Positions 45,261 through 56,466 are shown, counted from the first letter of the stretch. The stretch: 64,000 nt of DNA from Achatina immaculata (GCA_009760885.1 CM019717.1:46950866-47014865), one strand, 5' to 3'. Program-made: numbers and translations. The notes: generated by a model from the sequence alone, not told the origin.

Positions 45261-45581
45261 GGCCAGTAATTATTTCTCAGTGTCTCGTAGTTGATGCAGT
45301 TCTGGAGGATATGTTCCACAGTTTGGAGCACCTGGGCACATGTACATAGATTAGTAGTACCAACCTTAAACTTTGTATACATATGACTTCGGAGTCGGCT
45401 GTGTCCTGTTCGGAGACGGAAGATGGTGACTTGTTCCTTTCTGTTTAGCATGTGATAGTCATCATGTGGTGGTGTTTGTGGCTTCCTGTAGGTTTTTATC
45501 ATGCTTTTCTTCTGATTATAGGTGATTGGTATGTCTGGTTGCTCCATTTCAGTGCCCTCTTTGGCCAGATGGTCAGCTTTC
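45261..45581 (-). pseudogene. RNH-LINE copy 2: end of RNase H and C-terminal region
   Basis: It starts with the last RNase H residues (GNEKADHLAKEGTEMEQP) and continues with QVTIFRLRTGHSRLRSHMY and LCTCAQVLQTVEHILQNC, the Cys-rich tail. It was cut from the rest of the domain by the insert at 45,593-46,191. Confidence 0.82.
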
Positions 45582-45592
45582 TCATTGCCTAG

Positions 45593-46191
45593 TTCCCCTG
45601 GGAAAAACTGTGTTAAGAGCACACTTATCTTAACATAGTGTTTGTGAGACAGGGAACATAGATCTGTTTGCTTAAAAACTCTGACCTACCTCTGTAGCCC
45701 AGAAACTTGTAGCAATCAACACTAATTGTAATTGTAATTGTTATTTTTGCAAAATGTAATGTCAGGTTGGTGGACGGATGGGGACATGGAGATCTCTGGC
45801 GGGGATGAGGGAAGTCTGGTGTGAAACCAATGAATCCAGGACGTGACAAGCCTATGGGTCTTTACAACAATGGCTATCAGAATGATGTAAACAAAACAGA
45901 GCCAGTAGACTATAGGTGGCGGGGAATGGATATCGTTGAAGCACTCAGCAGATTCCTCATCTCAGAGTGTCTTTGTGGAACTGTCTCAAACCATCTGACA
46001 TGGAGAAGGGGCTTAAGTACAGCCACCAGAGGCTGGAAAACAAAGTTTTGGCCAGGCCAGCCACACTGTCTTCATGGCAGTCCGAGCAAGACCACAGTCT
46101 GCCCTAGCAAGGAAAGGTGCTGAAGTCGGAGTTACCCAGCCAAAAGGCGCATCGCAAAAATCAGGGTAACACGCATTATCGCTAATGAATG
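45593..46191 (+). mobile_element. Inverted RNH-LINE 5'-end copy inserted in RNH-LINE copy 2
   Basis: This 599-bp segment begins exactly at the RNH-LINE 5' terminus ('ttcccctggg') and stops at the sequence just before the ORF2 start ('cgctaatgaatg'). It is flanked by 'tcattgcctag' at 45,582-45,592 and 46,192-46,202, an exact 11-bp duplication. LINE copies normally lose the 5' end and keep the 3' end; this one keeps only the 5' end and has no (GAA)n tail. It contains the ORF1-like reading KPMNPGRDKPMGLYNNGY. Confidence 0.88.
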
Positions 46192-46202
46192 TCATTGCCT
46201 AG

Positions 46203-47864
46203 TATCCCACAGTGGGAGGGAATCCATTGCAAAGTGACTCCATGTTGTAAGCCAATTTTTGACAAGGCATCTTTAAGGTCTGGTAGTTTGTTGCACTGAA
46301 GAGCTTCCAGTACTGATCTTGCATCTGTGAGAATTACTACAGGACATGTATCAATTCTGGAGTCTGATAGTTTTTCAACTGCAGCAATAATTGCCCTAAC
46401 TTCTGCATCAAAGTTGTTGCAGTATTTACCAGTGGGTATGGAAATCTTGTCAATGGTGTTGTTTGGATACTCAATATATGCTCCTGCCCCTCCATTCTTT
46501 ATGGCATTATGTGCAGATCCATCTGTATACACATGTATCCAGGTGTCACATGGATATTTGTCATCTAGAACACTAAGTGTGGCTGTTGATCTTACAAGGC
46601 TGCTTTGCATCTCACCATTCTGCACACCTTTCACTTCAGTCTGAATAGTTATTTGTGTATAATCTGCTTCTTTCCATGGTGTATGCTCTGGTACAGATGA
46701 TAATGGAGTGACTACAGTTGGAAGGTCAGTTATCAGCTTACGCATACGCTTGGCCTGATGAATGAAGCTGCTTCTTTTAAGCCGTCCTAATGCCAAGTTA
46801 TTGAATCTCTCCTTCAGGGGATGGCTTACAGAGCTAAGGAATTTTTCTCCCATGGTCATGACCTTTGTGTCTCTACGTTCCTTTAGCGGTTGAACACCAA
46901 CTATTTTCTGCATTTCTACTATCGGTGTGGACCTCATGGCACCTGTGATAATCCGTAGTGACTGATTTTGAACCTTGTCTAGATTATGCAGCGTAGTGTT
47001 TGATGCTGTGCACCAAGATGCTGAGCCATATTCTAAATGTGGTAGAATACTTTGCTGATATACATTCTTGAGGATTCTTTCACTAGCTCCCCATGTGGTT
47101 CCACTCAGTTTTCTTAATATGGCTAGTTTTATTCTGGCTTTTGCTTCTGCACTGTTGATGTGTTGCTTCCACGTCAGTTTTGAGTCAAGAGTCACTCCTA
47201 AGTAAGTGGGTTGGTTGTCCATCCTTAAGGGTATTTCATTTACAAAGATCTTACCTGCTTTCTGTTTAGATGAGAGGGTGAACAGAGTGGTACTTGATTT
47301 CTCTGTGTTGATACTTACACACCATTTGTTTGTCCATGATGTCAAGATGTCTGCTGCTCTTTGGAGTCTCTGTGTAGCAACTGTCGCATATTCATCTGTA
47401 CACCACATGACCAGATCATCTGCATACAGTGCCGCTTTGATTCCATAGGGAAGTTCCTTGACCAGGTCATTAATGAATACAAGGAATAGTGTAGGCGAAA
47501 GGACTCCTCCTTGTGGTACACCGTGTCGCAGGAGTACTTTCTGGCTTTTGTGTCCATCCATTACTACTCTAGCTCTTCTATTGTGTAAATAGGACTTTAT
47601 CCAGTTGTACAGTCTTCCATTCACATTGCAGTTTCTTAGTTTCCACAGCAGACCTTTTTTCCATACTTTATCAAAGGCTTTCTTCAGGTCTATCCACGCT
47701 GCTAGTACAAGGTTTTTCTCTTGGAATGCATCCTCAATCTCTTGAGAGAGATAGGTCACTTGATCTTCCGTACTGTAGTACTGCCTAAATCCTGCGTGTT
47801 GTAGAACGAGAAGGTTTTTACTTTCTAGGTACCATTTTAGCCTCAGGTCAATGATGCGTTCCAT
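46203..47864 (-). pseudogene. RNH-LINE copy 2: RT and RNase H
   Basis: It is one open frame across both domains. RT motifs are AAWIDLKKAFDKVW, GVPQGGVLSPTLF and YADDLVMW. RNase H motifs are VYTDGSAHNA, DAEVRA, LTDARSVLEAL and WIPSHCGILGN, where the inserted segment cuts in. The catalytic residues up to that point are present. Without the insert and the upstream frameshift this would be a plausible active enzyme; as it stands it is broken. Confidence 0.88.
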
Positions 47865-47916
47865 CGTTTTGCACAGGCAGCTAGTGAGACTGACTGGCCT
47901 GTAGCTGGAGGCAGTA

Positions 47917-49626
47917 TCACTTTTTCCCTGGCTTTAGCAGTGGTACCACGCTTGCTTCCTTCCAGATTTGAGGTAACTTACCTGTGCTCCAGCACATATT
48001 GAAAATATCCAACAGCTTTCCCATTGCTGCCATTCCCAGGTTCTTGATTATTTCATTGGACACTCCATCTGGTCCTGGTGATTTCCTTGGTTTCAGTTTA
48101 CTAACTGCTAGGTCTAACTCACTGCATGTGATTGGTGCATCCATGACCTCCACTTTTCTGACTTGTTCCTCCTCTTTCTGTGGCTCGATGCGCACTGTAC
48201 ACTCCTTCTCTGGATGGATATCAATGTTGCAGTCCTGTGCAAACATGCGAGCAAAGTGATCTGCTACCTGCTTACTTGTAAGAGTTTTCCCATCCTCTAT
48301 TAGTGTAACCTTTGTACTTCTTCCAGTACTCTCATCATTTAACTGTTTGATTAGTTTCCACAGTTTCCTTCCATCCTTTTCAAAGTTTAGGGACTCTGTT
48401 TTCTCTCTCCAACTTTCCCGTCTGGCTTGCAGCTTTGCTCTCTGAAATCTGGCCTTAGAATGTTGGTAATTATTGTGGTGTTCTTGGCATGGTCTATTTT
48501 CTGCTTGCTTTCGAGCTGCTTCCACGTCATCATGGAGTTTTCCCAGCTCACTAGACCAGTATGGTTTATAGTCCCTGTGAGCTCCTCTGGGAATGGTTTC
48601 ACAAGCGGCCTGAAGGATACAAGCATTGAATTCCTTCACTATGCTGTTAATATCCTTACCTTCTATGGACAGCTGTCCCACCAGGATACCTGTACGATGT
48701 CTGTACATTGTCCAGTTTGCTTTTTTATAGTTCCATCTGGGGAGAGGGCTACTGGTGTTAAGGAGTTCATTTTCTATTGTCAGCAAGACTGGTCGATGGT
48801 CGCTACCTCCAAGTTGTTTTCCAACTTCACGTATAATGTTCCACTTCAGATCTGGAGAGTGGAATGCCAGATCTGGTGTTGATTTTGTATGCCAAGCCCT
48901 TGAGTAAAATGTTGGGGGATCCATTGGCTGGTTGATCAGGAGAAGTCCATTATCATCCTGCCAGCTCTCAACTTCCTCTCCTCTCTTGTCTATGTGGTCA
49001 TAGCTCCAGCTCTGGGAATGGCTGTTAAAATCACCACAGACCATCAGTTTCTCTTTGTGTGGGATTGTTTCTAAAGCAAGTGGGCGGTCATTAGGACAGT
49101 AATAGTTAAGGAGGTGGAAATCTGTATTACTACTTTTTAGATGGATCATCTGGTATTCGGCTCCTTCCATGTACACTCCCACCTGACATGCGCTGATGTT
49201 ATTCTTAACAAGTGTGAGTACTCCTCCTTTTCTTCTGTCCTGTCGGTCTGATCTAAAACACTGGTAGCCTCTGATTTTAAAGGCGGCATCTTTGGTTAGG
49301 TGTGTCTCCTGTATGCAGCATATACTTACCTGCTCTGCAAAAAGTATGTTCTCTAGTTCCACCTTTTCGCTATAGCCATCTCTAACACTGCTCACAACCT
49401 CAGCATTCCACTGCATTATTTTAAGTTCTTGCTTTTTGGCTGTTTTCTTCCGTTGTATTTTTTGGCCAGTAGCTCTACTCTCATGTCTCCCGACTCCACA
49501 AGATGAACTGAGAGGACATCCAGTAGCATTGGGTGGACCCTTTCGAGGCAGGGGGCCCGGCACTGCACCTGCCTGGTTAGTCTTCACAGGGCGAGCACCA
49601 TGTTTGAAAACTGCAGATAGAGACAT
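47917..49626 (-). pseudogene. RNH-LINE copy 2: endonuclease and RT N-terminus
   Basis: This is an open frame of 569 codons from MSLSAVFKHG. It holds the full AP endonuclease: KIMQWNAEVV, CCIQETHL, VCGDFNSHSQSW and GGSDHRPV. The linker and RT entry motif KSPGPDGVSNEII follow, to PLLKPGK. The frame is lost there by an indel in an A run, the same place as in copy 1. The start is chosen because it follows the ORF1-like region; upstream the frame is closed. Confidence 0.88.
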
Positions 49627-49639
49627 TTCATTAGCGATA

Positions 49640-50223
49640 ATGTGTGTTACCCTGATTTTTGCAATGCGCCTTTTGGCTGGGTAACTCCGACTTCAGCACC
49701 TTTCCTTGCTAGGGCAGACTGTGGTCTTGCTCGGATTGCCATAAAGACAGTGTGGCTGGCCTGGCCAAAACTTTGTTTTCCAGCCTCTGGTGGCTGTACT
49801 TAAGCCCCTTATCCATGTCAGATGGTTTGGAGACTGTTCCACAAAGACACTCTGACTTTGAAATGAGAAATCTGATGAGTGCTTCAACGATATCCATTCC
49901 CCGCCACCCATAGTCTACTGGCTCTGTTTTGTTTACATCATTCTGATAGCCATTGTTGTAAAGACTCATAGGCTTGTTACGTCCTGGATTCATTGGTTTC
50001 ACACCAGACTTCCCTCATCCCCGCCAGAGATCTCTATGTCCCCATCCGTCCACCAACCTGACATTACATTTTACAAAAATAACAATTACAATTAGTGTTG
50101 ATTGCTACAAGTTTCTGGGCTACAGAGGTAGGTCAGAGTTTTTAAGCAAACAGATCTATGTTCCCTGTCTCACAAACACTATGTTAAGATAAGTGTGCTC
50201 TTAACACAGTTGTTCCCAGGGGA
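49640..50223 (-). pseudogene. RNH-LINE copy 2: 5'UTR and ORF1-like region
   Basis: It corresponds to 7,480-8,074 in copy 1. The ORF1-like frame (KPMNPGRNKPMSLYNNGY) is open for about 97 codons. The first 190 bp hold the putative promoter region, seen again in diverged form at 50,224-50,650. Confidence 0.6.
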
Positions 50224-50650
50224 ATCTCTGCAGGTGATCTCTGTGTCCCCATCCATCCACCATCCCAAACAGCCCAGTGTGGTCCCAGGCCAAGATCTAG
50301 CTGGAGGACCTTCTCTCCTAGGAGGGGTATTTGTGCTTGTCATTTTTCCCCACAGAGGAGTAGGTTTTCTTAGTGTACATAGCATTCTGTCTGAGTTATC
50401 TGACACTCCTATAATAAACAAGAGGCTACTAGCAGATTTCTCAGTTCTTTCTTTTACAGAAAGTTTTCTGTTCCCTAACAATTCTGTCTTATAAGAGTGT
50501 GACATTATATTTTATAACAATAACAAATAGTGTACCATTGTACAGGTTTCTGGGCTACAGGACTAGGTCAGAGTTTTTTAAGCAATCAGACCTGATGTTT
50601 CCTGAAGACTATGTTAAGATAAGTGTGCTCTTAACACAGTTGTTCCCAAG
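50224..50650 (-). repeat. Diverged second RNH-LINE 5' unit, upstream of copy 2
   Basis: Both ends resemble the RNH-LINE 5' region: 'aagtgtgctcttaacacag' with 'ttgttccc' at 50,618-50,647, 'gtttctgggctaca' near 50,547 and 'atctctgtgtccccatcc' near 50,236. About 270 bp between them are unrelated. It may be a second promoter monomer of the same element or part of an older related copy. Confidence 0.6.
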
Positions 50651-50829
50651 GGGAGGGGATCTTGGAATAAAGTTAACAAACATGAAACACATTTCTAATT
50701 ACAGCAAAAAAGATGGAGAACTTAGAGTATTCTCATCAAACACAACAAGTCTAAGACAAGATTCTGAAAACTGAGGATGTAACAGAGACCTATCTGCTCA
50801 GAGTGGGCAGGGAGACATGAGCATAATCA
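50651..50829. other. Intron sequence
   Basis: No element recognised. Confidence 0.5.
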
Positions 50830-51102
50830 AACATAAAACATGCAGGAAATGAACTGGACATAAGCTCTGAAAAAAAAAACACACAAAAACACAGCACTTT
50901 TGCTGAAGCAGCCATATGATGGGCCCTCTTCAGTATGCAACACTTTCTCTATGTGTGCATTTTTCTGGCCATTCACTTTACAAACTTCTAGAACCAGGAG
51001 CAAACCATGACTCAGCACTGATGCTTTCAGTAACTGACCACCACCCTCATAATAGTCTGCTAAGACACTTTTAGGATCTGCTCCATGTTTCCAAGCATGC
51101 TG
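50830..51102 (-). CDS. Possible exon or protein-coding relic in intron D-E
   Basis: After an acceptor-like 'tttctgtttatag' the minus strand stays open for about 90 codons, beginning QHAWKHGADPKSVLADYYEG and containing SVLSHGLLLVLEV. It does not fit between exons D and E: exon D ends in phase 1, and that frame meets a stop within about 11 codons. No good donor is visible. It may be a relic of another gene or a transposon ORF I do not recognise. Confidence 0.3.
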
Positions 51103-51589
51103 CTATAAACAGAAATGAGAGAGTGTCCCATTTCAATATGATGCTTGTGTTATCAAGTTATCTGCAGTTACTAAGAGCATCCTGTTCAGTTTCAACTGGA
51201 TGCAACAATTTCTGAAACTCATACATAAATGAATAATCCACTGTATGATTACTTATCATGCTTTCATTATGTTAATACAAGACATAAATTCATGATGATC
51301 TAACCATAATAAGAATATTACAAACAGAAATAATGAAGGAACAGTGTCTCCTGTTTAGAGTAACAGAGTTGACCAAAACAAGATCACTCTGTGTTGCAGG
51401 CAGGACATTCTGCTGTAGCACATCAGATCTGTCAGGTCTCAGATATAAGAGAAACTGAGGCCCGTGCCAGCGTGCTCACATATATATATATATAAAGGTG
51501 TTTCACATTTAACTATACAAAACTTGTCAGAAATGCTGCTTCTGTTCCATTCCACTCTCTCTAGCATACAAAACAATATATTCACTTAC
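51103..51589. other. Intron sequence
   Basis: A short (TA)n run lies at 51,478-51,494. Nothing else recognised. Confidence 0.5.
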
Positions 51590-51713
51590 TGTTTCTAACA
51601 AGATCAAATGTATTACTGTATCCTTTCAATTTTGCCTCATACTCTTTGCGTGAACCCCACATTGACATGCGACTGTCAGCCAACTGAGCATGAAGTGGTG
51701 TGATTTTGTCTGT
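51590..51713 (-). CDS. Exon D (TROAP-like gene)
   Basis: The acceptor is 'ctcacatcag' and the donor 'aaaca|gtaagt'. It starts in phase 0 (TDKITPLHAQLADSRMSMWG) and ends with one base of a Ser codon. The encoded part reads on to SRKEYEAKLKGYSNTFDLVRN, charged and probably helical. Confidence 0.75.
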
Positions 51714-51940
51714 CTGATGTGAGAATATTACAAAAAATAAATACAGAACAGATGTAAACTTACTTTTGAAATGTAAACTAATAAAATTATTTTCATTTAA
51801 GAATCCATGACACTTACATTCAGTCATAACTGTTTGGAAAAAATACTGACTGCTCATTGTTATATTAATTAAACGGTTCATATAAATGGTTACTTGTTAA
51901 TTTAGCATCATTATTGTTACTGTTATTAGGTATCATGCTG

Positions 51941-52409
51941 AAGTCGGAGACACTGGATCAATGCAGTCTAGATAGGCAACCACCTCTCACCCGACGGGGA
52001 TATATTATATCCAAATCACATTGAGGTTTTCTGGTGAGAAAGTCCAACTCTAGGCTGGATGGGCAACTACCTCTCACCTGGCGGGGATACACTGATATCC
52101 AAAGCACACTGAGGTTTTCCGGTGAGAAAGTCCAACTCTAGGCTGGATGGGCAACCACCTCTCACCTGGCGGGGATACACTGATATCCAAAACACATTGA
52201 GGTTTTCCAGTGAGAAAGTCCAACTCTAAACTGGTGCAACGAAAACCACAGTGTCACGCAATGCCACTTCTGTGACCCATCGAGAATATAGGCCCAAACC
52301 CCACGATGCTCTGAGCCTCCATCCTAAATGAGACTGTCACGAGAACCACAGGAGTAAATTCAGCAGGATCACGTGGCGATCTTGATGGTAGAAGCGAATG
52401 AAGAAGAAG
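51941..52409 (+). mobile_element. Chimera-family element, copy 2 (5'-truncated)
   Basis: It is flanked by the exact 16-bp duplication 'attaggtatcatgctg' at 51,925-51,940 and 52,410-52,425. It contains three units of tandem repeat A and ends 'gaagcgaatgaagaagaaga', the family 3' end. The 18S head and repeat B are absent because of 5' truncation. The element has no ORF. The target is a family V LINE tail. Confidence 0.93.
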
Positions 52410-52425
52410 ATTAGGTATCATGCTG

Positions 52426-52900
52426 GCAGACACGCTTCTCCAGATATCAGCCCTTGATATTTTTCATTGACTCTGTTGGTGACTCATAATTGTGCCACCA
52501 CACCAGACTGTCCATGATTTTCTCTCTTGGCCTCTCTTCCCATTTACCTTTCCTGCTGTTATGATGTTTTCGAGTGTTCTCTTTCTCACTATATGGCCAA
52601 TGAATAATGACCGTTGTTTTCTTATGGATTTAATTAGGTTCCATTCTTCATTTGCTTTTGTTAGACGCACCCTATTAGTCACCTTAGCTGTCTGTGGCAT
52701 TCTTCAAACTCTTCTAAGAAACCACATCTCTGTTGCCTCTAGGTAATCTCTGCATTATCATTGATTCACTTCTTCTGAGCAGGACAGGCTCAATGTAGCA
52801 TTTTAGAACTCTCTTTCTGAGGTTCAGTAACAGTGATGCAGTACACAAGGTGCTTCTCATTTGTCCGAAAGCTGTTTTGACTTAGCATATTCTCTTCTTG
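52426..52900 (-). pseudogene. LINE 3' end (family V-like)
   Basis: The minus-strand reading is KANEEWNLIKSIRKQRSLFI and GHIVRKRTLENIITAGKVNG, then KRGQERKSWTV, the post-RT end of a LINE. Confidence 0.75.
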
Positions 52901-53565
52901 ATTCTGAGGTGCATTTTTCATCTGACGCTTGCTAGCATGCCCAAATATTTAAATGTATGCATGTGTCTCAGTGTTGTTGCATGTACAATGCATTTAGGTG
53001 GATTCTTCTTCGTTTGACTTTCCTTTACTGCTTATCTAATCATTTTTGTTTTAATATATTTGGCACTGAAGGGAAAAAAAGGACAATAAAGTAGCCTAGA
53101 AACAGCTTAAAAAAAAAAAAAACTGAAAAAACTCAAATAATAATTTAAAGAATTTTTATCACAAGGAGTAAAATATAACACCCCCCACTTTTTTTTTTTT
53201 AAGAGAGAGAAGAAATAGCAACAATACAGATGTGTGGACTGTATCAGATGTACAGGAAACACTGGCCAGATCTAATGCAAAAAGCAAGAGACAGACCAAG
53301 CTGTTGATGATGATGATGTAATAAGACAACAGTTTTTATATTAAACATTCACACTGAATAGTCATTCACATCTCCAAGAAAAAATAATACAAATTTCAAC
53401 TGTACATCCGCTATGAGTTTTGAAAACAAATGTTGAGCTCCCACAGAGCTCAGAAGAAAAATGACAAATATCATCTCACTGGCCTCCTACCAAGAAACTA
53501 TTACAATTACTCAGCATCACTCATGCTGATAAAAGTTCAAGCTAAAAAATAAAACTGATCATTAC
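52901..53565. other. Intron sequence
   Basis: A and T runs and a short (GAT)n near 53,306. No exon seen. Confidence 0.5.
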
Positions 53566-53666
53566 CAAGTGGGTCATCTCACTGGCTCTCATGGTGGCAC
53601 CAAGAAACACACCCTTGTTGGTCAGTATACTTTCCAGAGCTTGCTGATCTGGCTCAAACAGAAATT
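53566..53666 (-). CDS. Exon C (TROAP-like gene)
   Basis: The acceptor is 'attgttttccag' and the donor 'cacttg|gtaatg'. With one base from exon B it reads EFLFEPDQQALESILTNKGV and then FLGATMRASEMTHL, ending in phase 0. The segment resembles the short 'EF..DP.AL..IL...GV' motif that I recall from tastin, the main basis for the gene assignment. Confidence 0.78.
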
Positions 53667-54094
53667 CTGGAAAACAATGCACATTAAGCCACAATAAATA
53701 ACTTCTCATGTCGTTTATAATCATATTTTATGAACTGAGAATATTTCTGTGTATATATAAACCATTTTTATGTGAATATTTATATAAAAACTTATTTTTG
53801 TGTGAAAATCTTCTTTAGTTGAGTTCTTCTGACATTCCACTCTCACATATTTACTAAGATAATTTCTAATAAGATACACGATCTAACAAATTATGTTTAG
53901 AACTATGTTCTTTAAGAAAAGAACTCAAGAAGTTGAAGAAAAAGAACAACAACAAATTTGTCAGGACTAACCATTGCACCTAATCTGAGAATTTTGTATT
54001 TCATTAGAATCTTGAACATACACAATGTGCACACAACACAACTGTTTTTTATTTTATGAGAATGGTTATTGCTTTCTTCCACTGCTCAAGAAGT
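53667..54094. other. Intron sequence
   Basis: AT-rich, nothing recognised. Confidence 0.5.
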
Positions 54095-55245
54095 GTTTAA
54101 TTAGAAGAATAAGTATATAGTAAGAACAAGTGGATAATTAGTAAGAACAAAAAGTGTATAATTAGTAAAAAGAACAGGTACTTAGTAAGAAGTCCAAGTG
54201 CAGGAACAAATTCAGCAACTCCAAACCAAATGACCCTGTGATCTTCACTGACAGGTCTGTGGTACAAGGCTTAAAAAGTGGGTGGGGTTATGCTGTCTTC
54301 CATAACGGCAAACTGGTTGCAAGTAAATCAGGAGCCTATGCAACCACTACTTCGAACATGAGAATGGAGGAGCAGGCAGCATCAGAAGCAATTTCCTGGT
54401 TAGCAGAACAGAATGACTCTCATGGGGTCATTGTGACAGACTCCCAAAGCATGTAATGGAGAACAGTTTTTCCACAGAGAGTGAGTCCAGCTTCTAGAGG
54501 GCTCTCATTTATCCAGTGTGATGTGGATCTACCACCCAGGCCATGCAGGACTCAACGGCAACGAGAAAGTAGACAAGCTAGCAGGTACGGCACCGATTCA
54601 GGGCACCCTCAGAATGGGCAAGGAGATCGCAAGAACCACTTTGGACAGACTGCGTATAGAGGAGGACATCTGACTGAATGATAGCAATCACATGAGGAGG
54701 ATGATCAAGTTGAGGGAGGAGAAGGGAAGTGGACATTTTTCTGAATGGAGTGGATTAGTGTGTGTTACCCACAAAAAGTATGTGTCTGGTTTAATCAGCA
54801 GGCGCACACTTCAGCAGGTGCTGGAACGGAAGGCAGAACACATATGAGAATGCCTGGAGTGTCGGGATGCCAGTCTCTGATTACAGATTACAAGTGTGTA
54901 ATTAGTAAGAACAAATGTATGATTAGTAATAACAAAAAAGTGTACAAAAAGTGTAATTAGTAAGAACAGAAAATATATAATCAGTAAGAACAGAAAGTGT
55001 ATAATTAGTAAGAGGAAAAAGTTTATAATTAGTAAGAACAAAGTGTATAATCAGTACGAACAAAAAGTGTATAATCAGTACGAACAAAAAGTGTATAATC
55101 AGTACGAACAAAAAGTGTATAATCAGTACGAACAAAAAGTGTATAATCAGTACGAACAAAAAGTGTATAATCAGTACGAACAAAAAGTGTATAATCAGTA
55201 CGAACAAAAAGTGTATAATTAGTACGAACAAAACATGTATAATTA
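54095..55245. repeat. 24-bp minisatellite, split by a LINE fragment
   Basis: Units of 'gtgtataatcagtacgaac' + 'aaaaa' repeat about 12 times at 54,960-55,245, most regularly after 55,035. Diverged units with 'aattagtaagaac' lie on both sides of a LINE fragment (54,100-54,190 and 54,890-54,960). The array's minus-strand ORF (a repeated FVRTDYTL) is a by-product. Confidence 0.85.
54230..54885 (+). pseudogene. RNase H domain of another LINE
   Basis: The reading is IFTDRSVVQGLKSGWGYAVF, then RMEEQAASEAISWL, VIVTDSQSM, MWIYHPGHAG-like text and NEKVDKLAG (after frame changes near 54,455 and 54,580). These are RNase H type I motifs. The first motif has Arg where Gly is usual (TDGS). The C-terminus ends near CLECRDASL. 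It is from a different LINE than RNH-LINE. Confidence 0.8.
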
Positions 55246-55426
55246 GGAAAAATATGCTGAAAGATACTTCTCGCCAAATTAGAGTGAGTGGGATCCCAAA
55301 TGACGACAATTACCAAACCATGGAGGCAGAAATGTAGCAGTGAGACTTTACTCTCCTTATGTTTATGTATGTACAAATTAATCTATAAAATGAAATATTT
55401 CTGCAGAGACACATACTTATGCATAT

Positions 55427-55643
55427 CATCATCATCATCATCACCTTTCACTCCCTTGAGAGCACAGGCCACAGATAAAGGCTCTCCAGTCATCCCTGTT
55501 CTTGGAATTATTCTCCGCTTGTATATCCCTTGTCTCTGAGCACTGTCATAATTTCTCTTCTTCAAGTAAGTCTAGGTATTCTTCATTTTCTATTTTCTTG
55601 AGGATTCCATGTCAGTGCCTGTCTTGCTAAGCTGGTGTCGGGT
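55427..55643 (-). mobile_element. LINE-M 3' end with target duplication
   Basis: This is a (GAT)n tail and 5'-truncated C-terminus, flanked by the exact 14-bp duplication 'atacttatgcatat' at 55,413-55,426 and 55,644-55,657. The copy at 56,784 has the same flanks, so insertion came before the tandem duplication. Confidence 0.9.
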
Positions 55644-55696
55644 ATACTTATGCATATACATGTATATAAAATGAAATAACACATCCAAATCTTTAC

Positions 55697-55785
55697 CTCC
55701 TAAATCTTTGGAATGCTCTTTTTTATCTACAACGAATGCTTTCTTTGTGGTTCCTTCATGGTCCACACTGCCAAGATTCTCTGCT
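55697..55785 (-). CDS. Exon B, downstream copy (TROAP-like gene)
   Basis: The acceptor is 'gatttgtttcag' and the donor 'ttaggag|gtaaag'. It completes an Arg codon from exon A and reads AENLGSVDHEGTTKKAFVVD to HSKDLG, leaving one base for exon C. Length 89 bp. Confidence 0.75.
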
Positions 55786-56466
55786 CTGAAACAAATCAAA
55801 AACATCACTGAACTCGAAACTTGTAACTTATCGATCATTGCATATTTTCTAAACTGTATCAGCCCAAATAATAAAGTCCTTCTATCTACCTGTAAACCTG
55901 AACAGACTACCATTAAAAGCTGTGAGAAATCTGAAATCTGTTACACAAACATCTGGACAATAAGAAGGGTGGACTATGGCAAATATAGAAATTAAATTCA
56001 GAGATACACCTGCATTCACCATCTGCCTGTTCAAGAGAAGAGAAGTATAAAATCTGTGCTCCCAGGATGACAACCCTGGTGCAGGAAGGGATATACTGTT
56101 TAAAAAGCACAACTGAAAATGGGAGACTTTCACGTTGATCATACCCCCCAAAAAAAAAAAACAAAACAATCACACCATAGCACACATTCTCCATCCATCC
56201 CTTCATATTTCCCATCTTGACTTTCTTGAAATTTGAGATTCCTTTTCATGTGCCTGGATGTCTGCTTTGTTTTCTTTCTCCATGTGAGTTCAGTCTTTTC
56301 TTTATCTTGGTCACCCATTGTCTTCTATGTGCAATATATGACTGATGCATCTCCACTTTCTTCATTTTCTCTCAGTGTTTATATTAAGGTTATTATGAAA
56401 CAAGTGTTCAAAATATTATAAGTCATTTGTGTTAAGAAAAAAAAAAAAATCGAAAAACAATTCAAC

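Larger units (their letters stand above)
45261..50223 (-). mobile_element. RNH-LINE copy 2, nearly complete
   Basis: The 5' terminus at 50,223 matches copy 1 ('tcccctgggaac'). Almost all the coding sequence is open in two long frames. A 599-bp plus-strand insert (45,593-46,191) splits the RNase H domain. The final 60 bp and (GAA)n tail of copy 1 are missing at 45,261. It lies in the intron between exons D and E of the host gene, on the same strand. It is very similar to copy 1, so activity of the family was recent. Confidence 0.88.

Noticed and set aside
55029..55376. Minus-strand ORFs with repeated FVRTDYTL or VLIIHFLF
   Set aside because: They come from the 24-bp minisatellite, whose unit length keeps all frames open; no start, splice or domain evidence.
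56205..56340. Extra host exon between A and B (reading DQDKEKTEL...KQTSRHMK on the minus strand)
   Set aside because: No pyrimidine tract before it and no usable donor in phase; exons A and B already join in phase without it.
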